Below, piece by piece: positions 35,090 to 42,400 of a stretch of 64,000 nt of DNA. How positions within the stretch are numbered: position 1 is the stretch's first letter; each line of letters opens with the position of its first letter. The DNA comes from an uncultured Prevotellaceae bacterium (GTDB taxonomy: Bacteria; Bacteroidota; Bacteroidia; Bacteroidales; Bacteroidaceae): positions 248,001 through 312,000 of the forward strand of contig CACZGH010000001.1 of NCBI GenBank assembly GCA_902780635.1. Direction: 5' to 3'. The position numbers and the translations under genes are program-made. The notes under the pieces are model-generated. The model made no database searches. It saw only the letters and a list, made by a program, of their open reading frames with translations, and had not been told where the DNA came from.

Positions 35090-35533
35090 ATGAGCAATTA
35101 TCAATATAAAGTCAACGGCGTGGACTACAACGTCGAGATAGAGGACATCGAAGGCAACATCGCTAAAGTGACTGTCAACGGCAAACCTTTTGAGGTGGAA
35201 CTGAAAGAACCTGTGAAGAAACCCATGCAGATTAAGAAAGTGAAAGTGAGCGCTCCCACTGCAGCCCCCGCCGCAGCAGCTGCTCCCGCCGCCGCCAAGC
35301 CCAAAGCCGCTGTGGGCAGTGGCACCAAGGTGCTGGCACCACTTCCTGGCACTATCACCGAGGTGAAAGTCAACGTAGGCGATACTGTGAAGGCCGGCGA
35401 GACCGTGGTGGTGCTTGAGGCCATGAAGATGCAGAACAACATCGAGGCCGACAACGACGGCAAAGTCACATCCATATTAGTAACAAGAGGCGACACCGTG
35501 ATGGAAGGTGCAGTACTCGTAACCATCGAATAA
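35090..35533 (+). CDS. Biotin carrier subunit of the Na+-pumping decarboxylase
   Basis: 147 residues. An N-terminal region (1-48) and an Ala/Pro/Lys linker (about 52-75) precede a biotinyl domain (about 78-147) with the biotinylation motif EAMKM, Lys113 being the acceptor. It carries CO2 from the carboxyltransferase to the membrane beta subunit (MmdC-type). The OadB-type gene starts 3 bases after its stop. Confidence 0.93.
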   Translation: MSNYQYKVNGVDYNVEIEDIEGNIAKVTVNGKPFEVELKEPVKKPMQIKKVKVSAPTAAPAAAAAPAAAKPKAAVGSGTKVLAPLPGTITEVKVNVGDTVKAGETVVVLEAMKMQNNIEADNDGKVTSILVTRGDTVMEGAVLVTIE

Positions 35534-35536
35534 GCC

Positions 35537-36694
35537 ATGGGATTCACAGAGTTTTTGACCACAAAGTTTCTTGACTTCCTGTCCTACACAGGCTTTGTCA
35601 ATGCGACGATTCCCAATCTCATCATGATTGTCGTGGGAGCCATCTTCATCTGGCTCGCCATCAAGAAAGACTTCGAGCCGCTGCTGCTCATCCCCATCGG
35701 CCTGGGCATCATCCTGGGCAATATCCCCTTCCGTGCCGACGCCGGTCTGGAGATTGGTCTTTATGAGGACAACTCAGTGCTCAACATCTTCTATCAGGGT
35801 GTGAAGCAAGGATGGTACCCACCCCTCGTGTTCCTGGGCATCGGTGCCATGACCGACTTCTCCGCCCTCATCAGCAATCCAAAGTTGGTGCTCATCGGCG
35901 CCGCGGCACAGTTTGGTATCTTCGGTGCCTATATGGTGGCCCTCGCCCTTGGCTTCGAGCCCAACCAGGCTGCCGGTATCGCCATCATCGGTGGTGCCGA
36001 TGGTCCTACGGCCATCTTCCTTTCCTCGAAGTTGTGCCCCAACCTGATGGGTGCCATCGCTGTCTGTGCCTACTCCTATATGGCCCTTGTGCCGGTCATC
36101 CAGCCGCCATTGATGCGTCTGCTCACCACCAAGAAAGAGCGTGTCATCCACATGAAGCCCGCCCGCCACGTGAGCCAGACAGAGCGTATCCTCTTCCCCA
36201 TCATCGGCTTGCTGCTCACCACATTCTTAGTGCCCTCTGGTCTGCCTCTGCTCGGCATGCTCTTCTTCGGCAACCTGCTTAAGGAGAGTGGCAAGACCAC
36301 CCGTCTGGCCAAGACCGCCGGCAGCGCCCTCAACGACATCGTGGTCATCCTCCTCGGCCTTACCGTGGGTTGTTCCACCCAGGCCAGCGAGTTCCTCACA
36401 CTCAACACCATCAAGATTTTCTTCCTCGGCGCCATGGCTTTCATTATCGCCAGTGCCAGTGGTGTGCTGTTTGTGAAACTGATGAACCTCTTCCTTCCCA
36501 AAGACAAGAAAATCAATCCACTCATCGGTAACGCCGGCGTCAGTGCCGTACCTATGAGCGCACGTATCTCCAACAACCTCGGCTTAGAGTACGACCGTCA
36601 CAACTTCCTCCTCATGCACGCCATGGGTCCGAATGTGGCTGGTGTGATCGGCTCTGCTGTGGCCGCTGGTACGTTGCTCGGATTCTTCTCGTAA
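35537..36694 (+). CDS. Na+-translocating decarboxylase beta subunit
   Basis: 385 residues with about ten membrane helices. The conserved re-entrant block GGADGPTAIFLSSKL (about 153-167) contains the Asp used in Na+ transport, and a second conserved segment NAGVSAVPMSAR lies near 333-344. This OadB/MmdB subunit decarboxylates carboxybiotin and exports Na+. With the gamma and biotin subunits it forms most of a methylmalonyl-CoA or oxaloacetate decarboxylase; the alpha (carboxyltransferase) gene is not in the window. mutAB nearby favours methylmalonyl-CoA. Confidence 0.95.
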   Translation: MGFTEFLTTKFLDFLSYTGFVNATIPNLIMIVVGAIFIWLAIKKDFEPLLLIPIGLGIILGNIPFRADAGLEIGLYEDNSVLNIFYQGVKQGWYPPLVFLGIGAMTDFSALISNPKLVLIGAAAQFGIFGAYMVALALGFEPNQAAGIAIIGGADGPTAIFLSSKLCPNLMGAIAVCAYSYMALVPVIQPPLMRLLTTKKERVIHMKPARHVSQTERILFPIIGLLLTTFLVPSGLPLLGMLFFGNLLKESGKTTRLAKTAGSALNDIVVILLGLTVGCSTQASEFLTLNTIKIFFLGAMAFIIASASGVLFVKLMNLFLPKDKKINPLIGNAGVSAVPMSARISNNLGLEYDRHNFLLMHAMGPNVAGVIGSAVAAGTLLGFFS

Positions 36695-36700
36695 ACATCA

Positions 36701-36767
36701 GAGGTGAGGGGTGAGGGGTGAGAGGTAAGAGAATACCACTTACCTCTCACCCCTCACCCCTCACCTC
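36701..36767. repeat. Perfect 29-bp inverted repeat built of heptamers
   Basis: Arms 36701-36729 and 36739-36767 are exact reverse complements around a 9-base loop. Each arm is itself a tandem of GGGGTGA-type heptamers. It fills the gap between the decarboxylase operon and the phosphodiesterase gene. It could terminate the upstream operon, but no T-tract follows. Confidence 0.9.
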
Positions 36768-36790
36768 GTCAACTGTCTACTCTCACTGCT

Positions 36791-37969
36791 ATGATGAAAA
36801 AAACACTTCTTTTTATTAGTTTTCTCGTTGCGCTGACAGCCAGTGCCGGACAACATTACACGGTGGTCGTCTCACTCGACGGCTTCCGGTGGGACTATCC
36901 ACAGTGGTACGACACGCCCTTCTTCGACCAGATGGCTGCTGAAGGCGTGGAGTCGGGCCTCATTCCTTCGTTCCCGTCCAAGACCTTCCCCAACCATTAC
37001 ACCTTGGCCACAGGTCTTTACCCCGACCATCATGGCATCATCGCCAACAACTTCCTCGACCCGGCTAGTGGGAGGACCTACAAACTGAGCGACCCTTCCA
37101 CCAAACTAGACCCCACTTTCTATGGCGGGGAGCCGATATGGGTGACAGCACAGAAAAACGGACTCCGCGCCGTGTCATTTTTCTGGGCAGGGTCAGACGT
37201 TAAGATTGGAGGCATGTATCCCTGGCGCTACTTTAGCTACGACGACGACCCGCGCCTGACCAACGACCAGTGCGTCAACGGCATCATCGACATGCTGCTG
37301 TTGCCAGAGTCGGAGCGTCCCCACCTCATCATGGCCTACTTCGACCAACCCGACCACGACGGCCACACCTATGGCCCACAGGACAAGCACACCCGCCAAG
37401 CCGTCCTGATGATGGACAGTCTGATGCATCGTCTCTACGACGGCATCCGTGCACTGCCCATTGGCCAGGAGGTCAACCTCATCATTCTTTCCGACCATGG
37501 CATGACCACATTGGATGAAGACCGGGTGGTCGACCTGAGTAAGGTGCTGAAAAAGGAATGGCTGATCGCGGCCGACGGTGATGTGCCCGCCAACCTTAAT
37601 GTGAAACCGACGTGTGTCGACTCCGTGTGTGATGCCCTCGCCGGCATCGAACATATCCAGTACTGGCGCAAGGCCGACATCCCTTCCTACCTGCACTTTG
37701 GCACCCATCCCCGTGTGGGCGAAGTAGTAGTGCTGCCCGACCTCGGCTGGGTGGTGGAAGACAAGCTCAGCAAATATGGCACCCATGGTTTCGACCCCAA
37801 TTTCAATGACATGCACGCCCTCTTCCGCGCTGTGGGTCCCGACTTCGCACACGTGAAGCGCCCCCATTTCCGCAACATCGATGTCTATCCCCTGCTCTGC
37901 CATCTTCTGGGCATCACCCCCGCCCCCTGCGACGGCAACTTTGAAGAAATCAGCGACATGCTCAAATGA
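36791..37969 (+). CDS. Exported ectonucleotide pyrophosphatase/phosphodiesterase (alkaline phosphatase superfamily)
   Basis: 392 residues with signal peptide MMKKTLLFISFLVALTASAG. The bimetal site is recognisable: Asp30 in SLDGFRWDY, nucleophile Thr65 in PSKTFPNHYTLATG, DQPDHDGHTYGP (about 180-191), LSDHGM (about 233-238) and a late His in GTHGFDP (about 331). This matches NPP-type enzymes that hydrolyse nucleotide or phospholipid phosphodiesters. It acts in the periplasm or at the surface; the substrate cannot be read. Confidence 0.93.
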   Translation: MMKKTLLFISFLVALTASAGQHYTVVVSLDGFRWDYPQWYDTPFFDQMAAEGVESGLIPSFPSKTFPNHYTLATGLYPDHHGIIANNFLDPASGRTYKLSDPSTKLDPTFYGGEPIWVTAQKNGLRAVSFFWAGSDVKIGGMYPWRYFSYDDDPRLTNDQCVNGIIDMLLLPESERPHLIMAYFDQPDHDGHTYGPQDKHTRQAVLMMDSLMHRLYDGIRALPIGQEVNLIILSDHGMTTLDEDRVVDLSKVLKKEWLIAADGDVPANLNVKPTCVDSVCDALAGIEHIQYWRKADIPSYLHFGTHPRVGEVVVLPDLGWVVEDKLSKYGTHGFDPNFNDMHALFRAVGPDFAHVKRPHFRNIDVYPLLCHLLGITPAPCDGNFEEISDMLK

Positions 37970-37996
37970 AGCCTCTCATGTTCTTAGCCCCGCACT

Positions 37997-38935
37997 ATGA
38001 CACACCGTAGAGACATCAAGCACATCCTGTTTACCTTCTTTTACCTCTTCACCCCATTGATATCAATGGGGTTCAGTTCTTGTCATGATGTCAGTGAGGA
38101 CATTCCTCCCTCTAGCAAAATCACAGTGCAATATGCCGGTGACAGCCTGAGGATTTTAGTTTTAGGCAACAGTTTTTCCGTTGATGGCACAGCCTATATG
38201 GAAGAGATTGTCCATGCCTTACATCTTGACCATCAACGATTCTGTCTTTACAATGGTTTTATCGGTAGCGGTGGCATACAAGAATGGACCGACACTTTCA
38301 ATGCATGCGACACCGTCAAGCTCACCAGGATGGCTGGCGGCATCGACATGATCGACGTCGCCCCTCTGAAAGAGATCATTCAGCAGCCGTGGGAGGTCTG
38401 TGTCATCCTGCAAGGGAGCCATCAATCCTACAAATGGAACAGTTTTGAGCAACGTACCCCCCACCTCATCTCACTGATCAAATCGCTCTGCCCCAATCAG
38501 CAAGTCAAAATCGCCTACGCCATGCCCTGGTCGCATACTGTGGTCAACACGCCCACAGAATTGCCAGGCAATATCAAGTGCACATGGAAATTGTATGAAG
38601 AACACGTGATAGACATCATCATTCCAGTGGGCATCGCCATACAAAACGCAAGAGAAGCCCATCTCGACAATGGCAAATACCTCACACGCGACGACTGGCA
38701 CATCTGCTATGGAGCCGGCCGCTATATCGCCGCCTGCACCTGGTACGAAGCGTTGCTGGAGCCATTTTTCCATGTCAGCATCTTAGACAGCGACGTCCTT
38801 CATCCTTTGACCACCAGTGAACAGGAAGACCCCACCTCGTTGCCTGTGGATGAAACCAACCGCCGCCTCTGCCAGCAATGTGCATACCAGGCGGTGCAAA
38901 GTCCGCTGAAAGTGACCGAACTGAACGGAAAATAA
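37997..38935 (+). CDS. DUF4886 lipoprotein (SGNH-hydrolase-like)
   Basis: 312 residues. A hydrophobic N-terminus ends in MGFSSC, a possible lipobox, so it may be a surface or periplasmic lipoprotein. The conserved start of the domain is ILVLGNSFSVDGTAYMEE (about 52-69), the SGNH-type serine block, with VILQGSHQS near 134 and a later DDWHICYGAGRY (about 230) in the position of the Asp/His pair. Substrate unknown. It follows the phosphodiesterase gene after 27 bases and is distantly related to the gene at 39844. Confidence 0.8.
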   Translation: MTHRRDIKHILFTFFYLFTPLISMGFSSCHDVSEDIPPSSKITVQYAGDSLRILVLGNSFSVDGTAYMEEIVHALHLDHQRFCLYNGFIGSGGIQEWTDTFNACDTVKLTRMAGGIDMIDVAPLKEIIQQPWEVCVILQGSHQSYKWNSFEQRTPHLISLIKSLCPNQQVKIAYAMPWSHTVVNTPTELPGNIKCTWKLYEEHVIDIIIPVGIAIQNAREAHLDNGKYLTRDDWHICYGAGRYIAACTWYEALLEPFFHVSILDSDVLHPLTTSEQEDPTSLPVDETNRRLCQQCAYQAVQSPLKVTELNGK

Positions 38936-39008
38936 CAATCCATAGTGACATTTTTAATCATCAAGATGAAAATCCTTTGGGGAGTTATTAATTATTAAAA
39001 AAATTCCG

Positions 39009-39016
39009 TATCTTTG
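39009..39016 (+). promoter_or_regulatory. -7 box for the toxin-antitoxin pair
   Basis: TATCTTTG, 28 bases upstream of the antitoxin ATG. No -33 element at proper spacing. Confidence 0.5.
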
Positions 39017-39044
39017 TTCCCAAAGAGCAAATACATCTATAATT

Positions 39045-39305
39045 ATGACACAAATTTTAGTGACACTAAACGAGGATGCGGCCACTATTCACGTACGGAG
39101 AGCCATCGAATTACTTCGCGGTGTGGTGTCTACCACAGTATTAAAGACCAAAGAGGAGACTGATAAAAAGAAACTTCGTCAACAGAAATACGTGAAAGAG
39201 TCGCTTGAAAGGGCATTCGACGAAATGACCGAAGCACGTCGAGAAGGCATCAAGTTGCAAAGTGCAGACGATTTTATCAAAGAATTGCAAACAAATGAAG
39301 GATAA
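39045..39305 (+). CDS. Antitoxin of a type II toxin-antitoxin pair
   Basis: 86 residues, charged and helical, encoded directly before a RelE/ParE-like toxin with the stop and start overlapping (TAATG at 39302-39306). The size and gene order are those of a type II antitoxin. No clear ribbon-helix-helix or HTH signature is visible by eye, so the DNA-binding type is open. The -7 box at 39009-39016 would give a short leader. The base composition is AT-richer than in the genes to the left. Confidence 0.7.
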   Translation: MTQILVTLNEDAATIHVRRAIELLRGVVSTTVLKTKEETDKKKLRQQKYVKESLERAFDEMTEARREGIKLQSADDFIKELQTNEG

Positions 39306-39652
39306 TGAAAGTAGATATTATACTTGGAGAAGAGTTTAAGCGACAGTTTAAACGACTTCTCAAAAAGTATCCATCGTTAACCAAGGACTTTATCACATTC
39401 AAAGAGGAACTAACTAAGAATCCTCTTCAAGGAACCGATTTAGGAGGTGGCACACGTAAGGTTCGTATGACCATCACTTCTAAAGGAAAAGGAAAGAGTG
39501 GTGGAGCTAGGGTTATTACTTATAATATCATTTACGGAGAAGATGATTTTATCGAGATTACCCTGCTGACTATTTATGACAAAAGCGAGATTTCTACAGT
39601 AACTGACAAATATATCAAGTGGCTCGTCTCTGTCATAACAGAGAATTACTAA
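39305..39652 (+). CDS. RelE/ParE-type toxin
   Basis: 115 residues. The N-terminal FKRQFKRLLKKYPSL with FITFKEELTKNP, the central GGGTRKVRM and SGGARVITYNI, and the C-terminal ITLLTIYDKSEISTV follow the RelE/ParE fold order (helical hairpin, then beta sheet with basic residues). This indicates an mRNA interferase or gyrase poison held by the protein encoded just upstream. Overlap with the antitoxin stop by one base supports coupling. Confidence 0.85.
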   Translation: MKVDIILGEEFKRQFKRLLKKYPSLTKDFITFKEELTKNPLQGTDLGGGTRKVRMTITSKGKGKSGGARVITYNIIYGEDDFIEITLLTIYDKSEISTVTDKYIKWLVSVITENY

Positions 39653-39843
39653 AATAATCAATAAGTTTTCTTGAAAATCTAAATAGGGCTTTTTAATCAA
39701 CATACTTAACATTCAAAAGTAGTGAGTGTATGCTGACCTATTCTCGAAAAATGTGATGGATAAGACTAAATTATCAAAACTGACTGTAAAGAAATCTAGA
39801 AACTATAAGTGATTCCATGTCAATAAAAGCTAATAGCCTTTTG

Positions 39844-42315
39844 ATGATAAGAAGAATACATTTGCTTTTTTGCCTGCTAACACTTGTAAGCATCTACTCA
39901 CAAACACTAAGGGCACATCAAAATGAAGCAGGTGGATCCAAAATAATGCGTATTTTGGCAGTAGGCAATAGTTGGTCTTTAAACGCCACCAATTATGTGG
40001 GAAATATCATGGATGAGTTGGGATATGACACAAAAATCAGCGTTTGCTATGCTGGTGGTGCCACCCTCCAGTCGTATTGGCAAAATATCCTCAATGACAA
40101 AGCTGCTTATGAATTGCACACGTGGGAGGATGGAGAATGGAGCCGCCCAACGACATTACATACATATAAGGAAATCTTATTATCAGATAGTTGGGATATT
40201 ATTTTTCATCAGCAACAAAGTGGGGCAAGTGGTATATATAGCTCGTTCCAGCCTTTTCTTGATAATATGATTAAATGGGAGAGAGAAACCATAGAAAATT
40301 CTCCATTAATAGCCCTGCATGCGACATGGGCATACCCATCCTACAACACAAGTACACAGTTCGAGTCGTATTATGGAAGCAATTCTACAACTATGTACAA
40401 TGCGGTGATTGATTCATACAATCAGGCAATGGTTGATGAGAACATCAAGTTTGTCATCCCATCCACTCCAATGATACAACAGTCAAGGGAACTTGGTGTA
40501 CCCAACATAGATACTTCCGATGGCAGTCATCTGACAACAAATGGTTTTTTTGCTGCAGCTTGTATTTGGACAGAGATGCTCCTATCCTACTATTTGGGAT
40601 CCAATCATCATGTCAGCGAAAGTTCTTTTGTTCCTTATGGTTTGTCTCTTGAACATGCGTCAGCAATGAGAGCTCTTGCTATTCGTATCGCCAATGAAAT
40701 CTCTTCTTATTTTCAACATTTTGACCCTAAAGGGTTGGTTTTCAGTCCTGGCGATGTCAACCATAGTGAAATAGTAGATATCAGTGATGTTTTACTGACT
40801 GTGGATTATATATTGGGCCATAACATAGACAATTTTCACATTGAAAATGCCGACTTGAACGAAGACGAAAAAATTGACATTTCTGATGTTCTGAGTATTG
40901 TAGATGTCATTTTAGGCAAAAATGACAAGAAATCCCTCCATGTAGAGTATACCAATCCCGAAATTATCATCAGCGAGGGGCCCAATTTTATCAAAGGAAC
41001 ATTCAACAAGACACAGGATTCGCCCTATGACGGCAATCCTATTTTTAATTTTACCGACTGGAAATTCGCTAATCAAAGAGGTAATGCAGGTGATGATGTG
41101 GCTCCAATGCATGTCCAAAATACTACTCTTGGAGGAAATCATGGACAGCCATGTCAAAAAGCTACTATAGAAAGCCACGGTCTTACAAATACTTCAATAG
41201 GTTCTGAATGGGTCAGCCAAGACGGCACCAAGTTTTATATAATGAGAATAGCAGATGCTGACCATATCATTTTCCTTTCAGAGAACAAAGGTACAGAACA
41301 GAATCATTCATTTGTTCCACTAAACAAGGGAATCCTAAAAAACAACGAAAGATTTTTACAAATTGAAGAGGTAGTCAACACCCAATTAAGACCTTCTGTC
41401 ATCAACATAAATCATTCCCTTTTAAAAGACGGAGTAACAAAAATCTCAGAACCACAATCATTTAATTGTTCAGAAATAGAGATCATTGAGGAATACGACA
41501 TTATAAATACAGCACAAGTTCTGCAAAATATTATTTCAAGCGTACCTTCTTCCTCAGATCCTATATACACATCATCCCCCATGGTACATGTAAAAAACAA
41601 ATATCGATTTACAGAAAATCTATCTTGTATAGTTATATCTTCCGTGGAGGCAAAACAAAAATGTGCCTTTTATGATTTGATGTTCAGTCAAGCAGGCAAA
41701 ATATCCACTGGTACTGTAAGTTATTATATACCAGGTTCTCTTCCTACAAGCAATTATGATTTGACAACTCCGACGGTTGTCAATTGGGACAGCTCTATAC
41801 CAAGCTTTTTTCTAAATTCCACTACATGGGAAAAAGCTGACTGCCCTGTTAATCGCGTCATTCAAATTGGTGAAAATGCTGGTCTTGCTATAGGTTTCTT
41901 ACCTTTTGAGGTAGGAAAAGATCTAACTAATTATACCAAAAGAACATTTGAGATTAGGAATGAAACGGGTAAGATATATCCACACGGTGTTGAGAGTTCT
42001 GTCATAGGAAATACATTGAACCCAAATGATCATTATTCCGCTATTCTCTATAGATGCTATTTTGATGCAAAACAACCTGAAGGTCGTATTTCCATGTATC
42101 ATTTTAACTACAACGGTGAAGAATACCTTTTTTCTGACTACTCTCAGGCCATCACAGATGTGATAGATCTTGGTAAGTCTTTTAATGGAAAAAAGATAAC
42201 GGTTATCGATTCAAATAATGCATCTCTCATTTCAGATATTTATAAGGGAGGTGCGTGTGTAAAAAGTACCCCAGTGAATGGGAGTACAAGTTATATTGTA
42301 GTTAAAATTTCATAA
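39844..42315 (+). CDS. Exported DUF4886 protein with internal type I dockerin
   Basis: About 823 residues from the ATG at 39844, chosen because MIRRIHLLFCLLTLVSIYSQ is a standard signal peptide; an in-frame ATG at 39817 adds nine residues. The DUF4886/SGNH domain (about 36-290) has RILAVGNSWSLNATNY and DGSHLTTNG (Asp226, His229). A complete dockerin pair follows (about 303-360): DVNHSEIVDISDVLLTVDYI and DLNEDEKIDISDVLSIVDVI. A C-terminal 460-residue beta-rich region is unassigned. The codon and base composition are AT-rich, unlike the flanking core genes. A dockerin implies docking to a cohesin; none is in the window. Confidence 0.85.
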   Translation: MIRRIHLLFCLLTLVSIYSQTLRAHQNEAGGSKIMRILAVGNSWSLNATNYVGNIMDELGYDTKISVCYAGGATLQSYWQNILNDKAAYELHTWEDGEWSRPTTLHTYKEILLSDSWDIIFHQQQSGASGIYSSFQPFLDNMIKWERETIENSPLIALHATWAYPSYNTSTQFESYYGSNSTTMYNAVIDSYNQAMVDENIKFVIPSTPMIQQSRELGVPNIDTSDGSHLTTNGFFAAACIWTEMLLSYYLGSNHHVSESSFVPYGLSLEHASAMRALAIRIANEISSYFQHFDPKGLVFSPGDVNHSEIVDISDVLLTVDYILGHNIDNFHIENADLNEDEKIDISDVLSIVDVILGKNDKKSLHVEYTNPEIIISEGPNFIKGTFNKTQDSPYDGNPIFNFTDWKFANQRGNAGDDVAPMHVQNTTLGGNHGQPCQKATIESHGLTNTSIGSEWVSQDGTKFYIMRIADADHIIFLSENKGTEQNHSFVPLNKGILKNNERFLQIEEVVNTQLRPSVININHSLLKDGVTKISEPQSFNCSEIEIIEEYDIINTAQVLQNIISSVPSSSDPIYTSSPMVHVKNKYRFTENLSCIVISSVEAKQKCAFYDLMFSQAGKISTGTVSYYIPGSLPTSNYDLTTPTVVNWDSSIPSFFLNSTTWEKADCPVNRVIQIGENAGLAIGFLPFEVGKDLTNYTKRTFEIRNETGKIYPHGVESSVIGNTLNPNDHYSAILYRCYFDAKQPEGRISMYHFNYNGEEYLFSDYSQAITDVIDLGKSFNGKKITVIDSNNASLISDIYKGGACVKSTPVNGSTSYIVVKIS

Positions 42316-42368
42316 ACACACCCATATCAACCAAAGATTAAGAAACAATCATTTAGCCTATTCCAAAC

Positions 42369-42388
42369 AACATTTTTAGAAAAATGTT
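42369..42388 (+). promoter_or_regulatory. Palindrome abutting the cotH-like gene promoter
   Basis: AACATTTTT and AAAAATGTT are exact 9-bp arms with a 2-base centre, ending one base before the -7 box at 42389. The position is that of an operator. Confidence 0.4.
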
Positions 42389-42396
42389 TAACTTTG
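42389..42396 (+). promoter_or_regulatory. -7 box for the cotH-like gene
   Basis: TAACTTTG ends only 4 bases before the GTG start codon, so the transcript would have almost no leader. Confidence 0.55.
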
Positions 42397-42400
42397 CATC

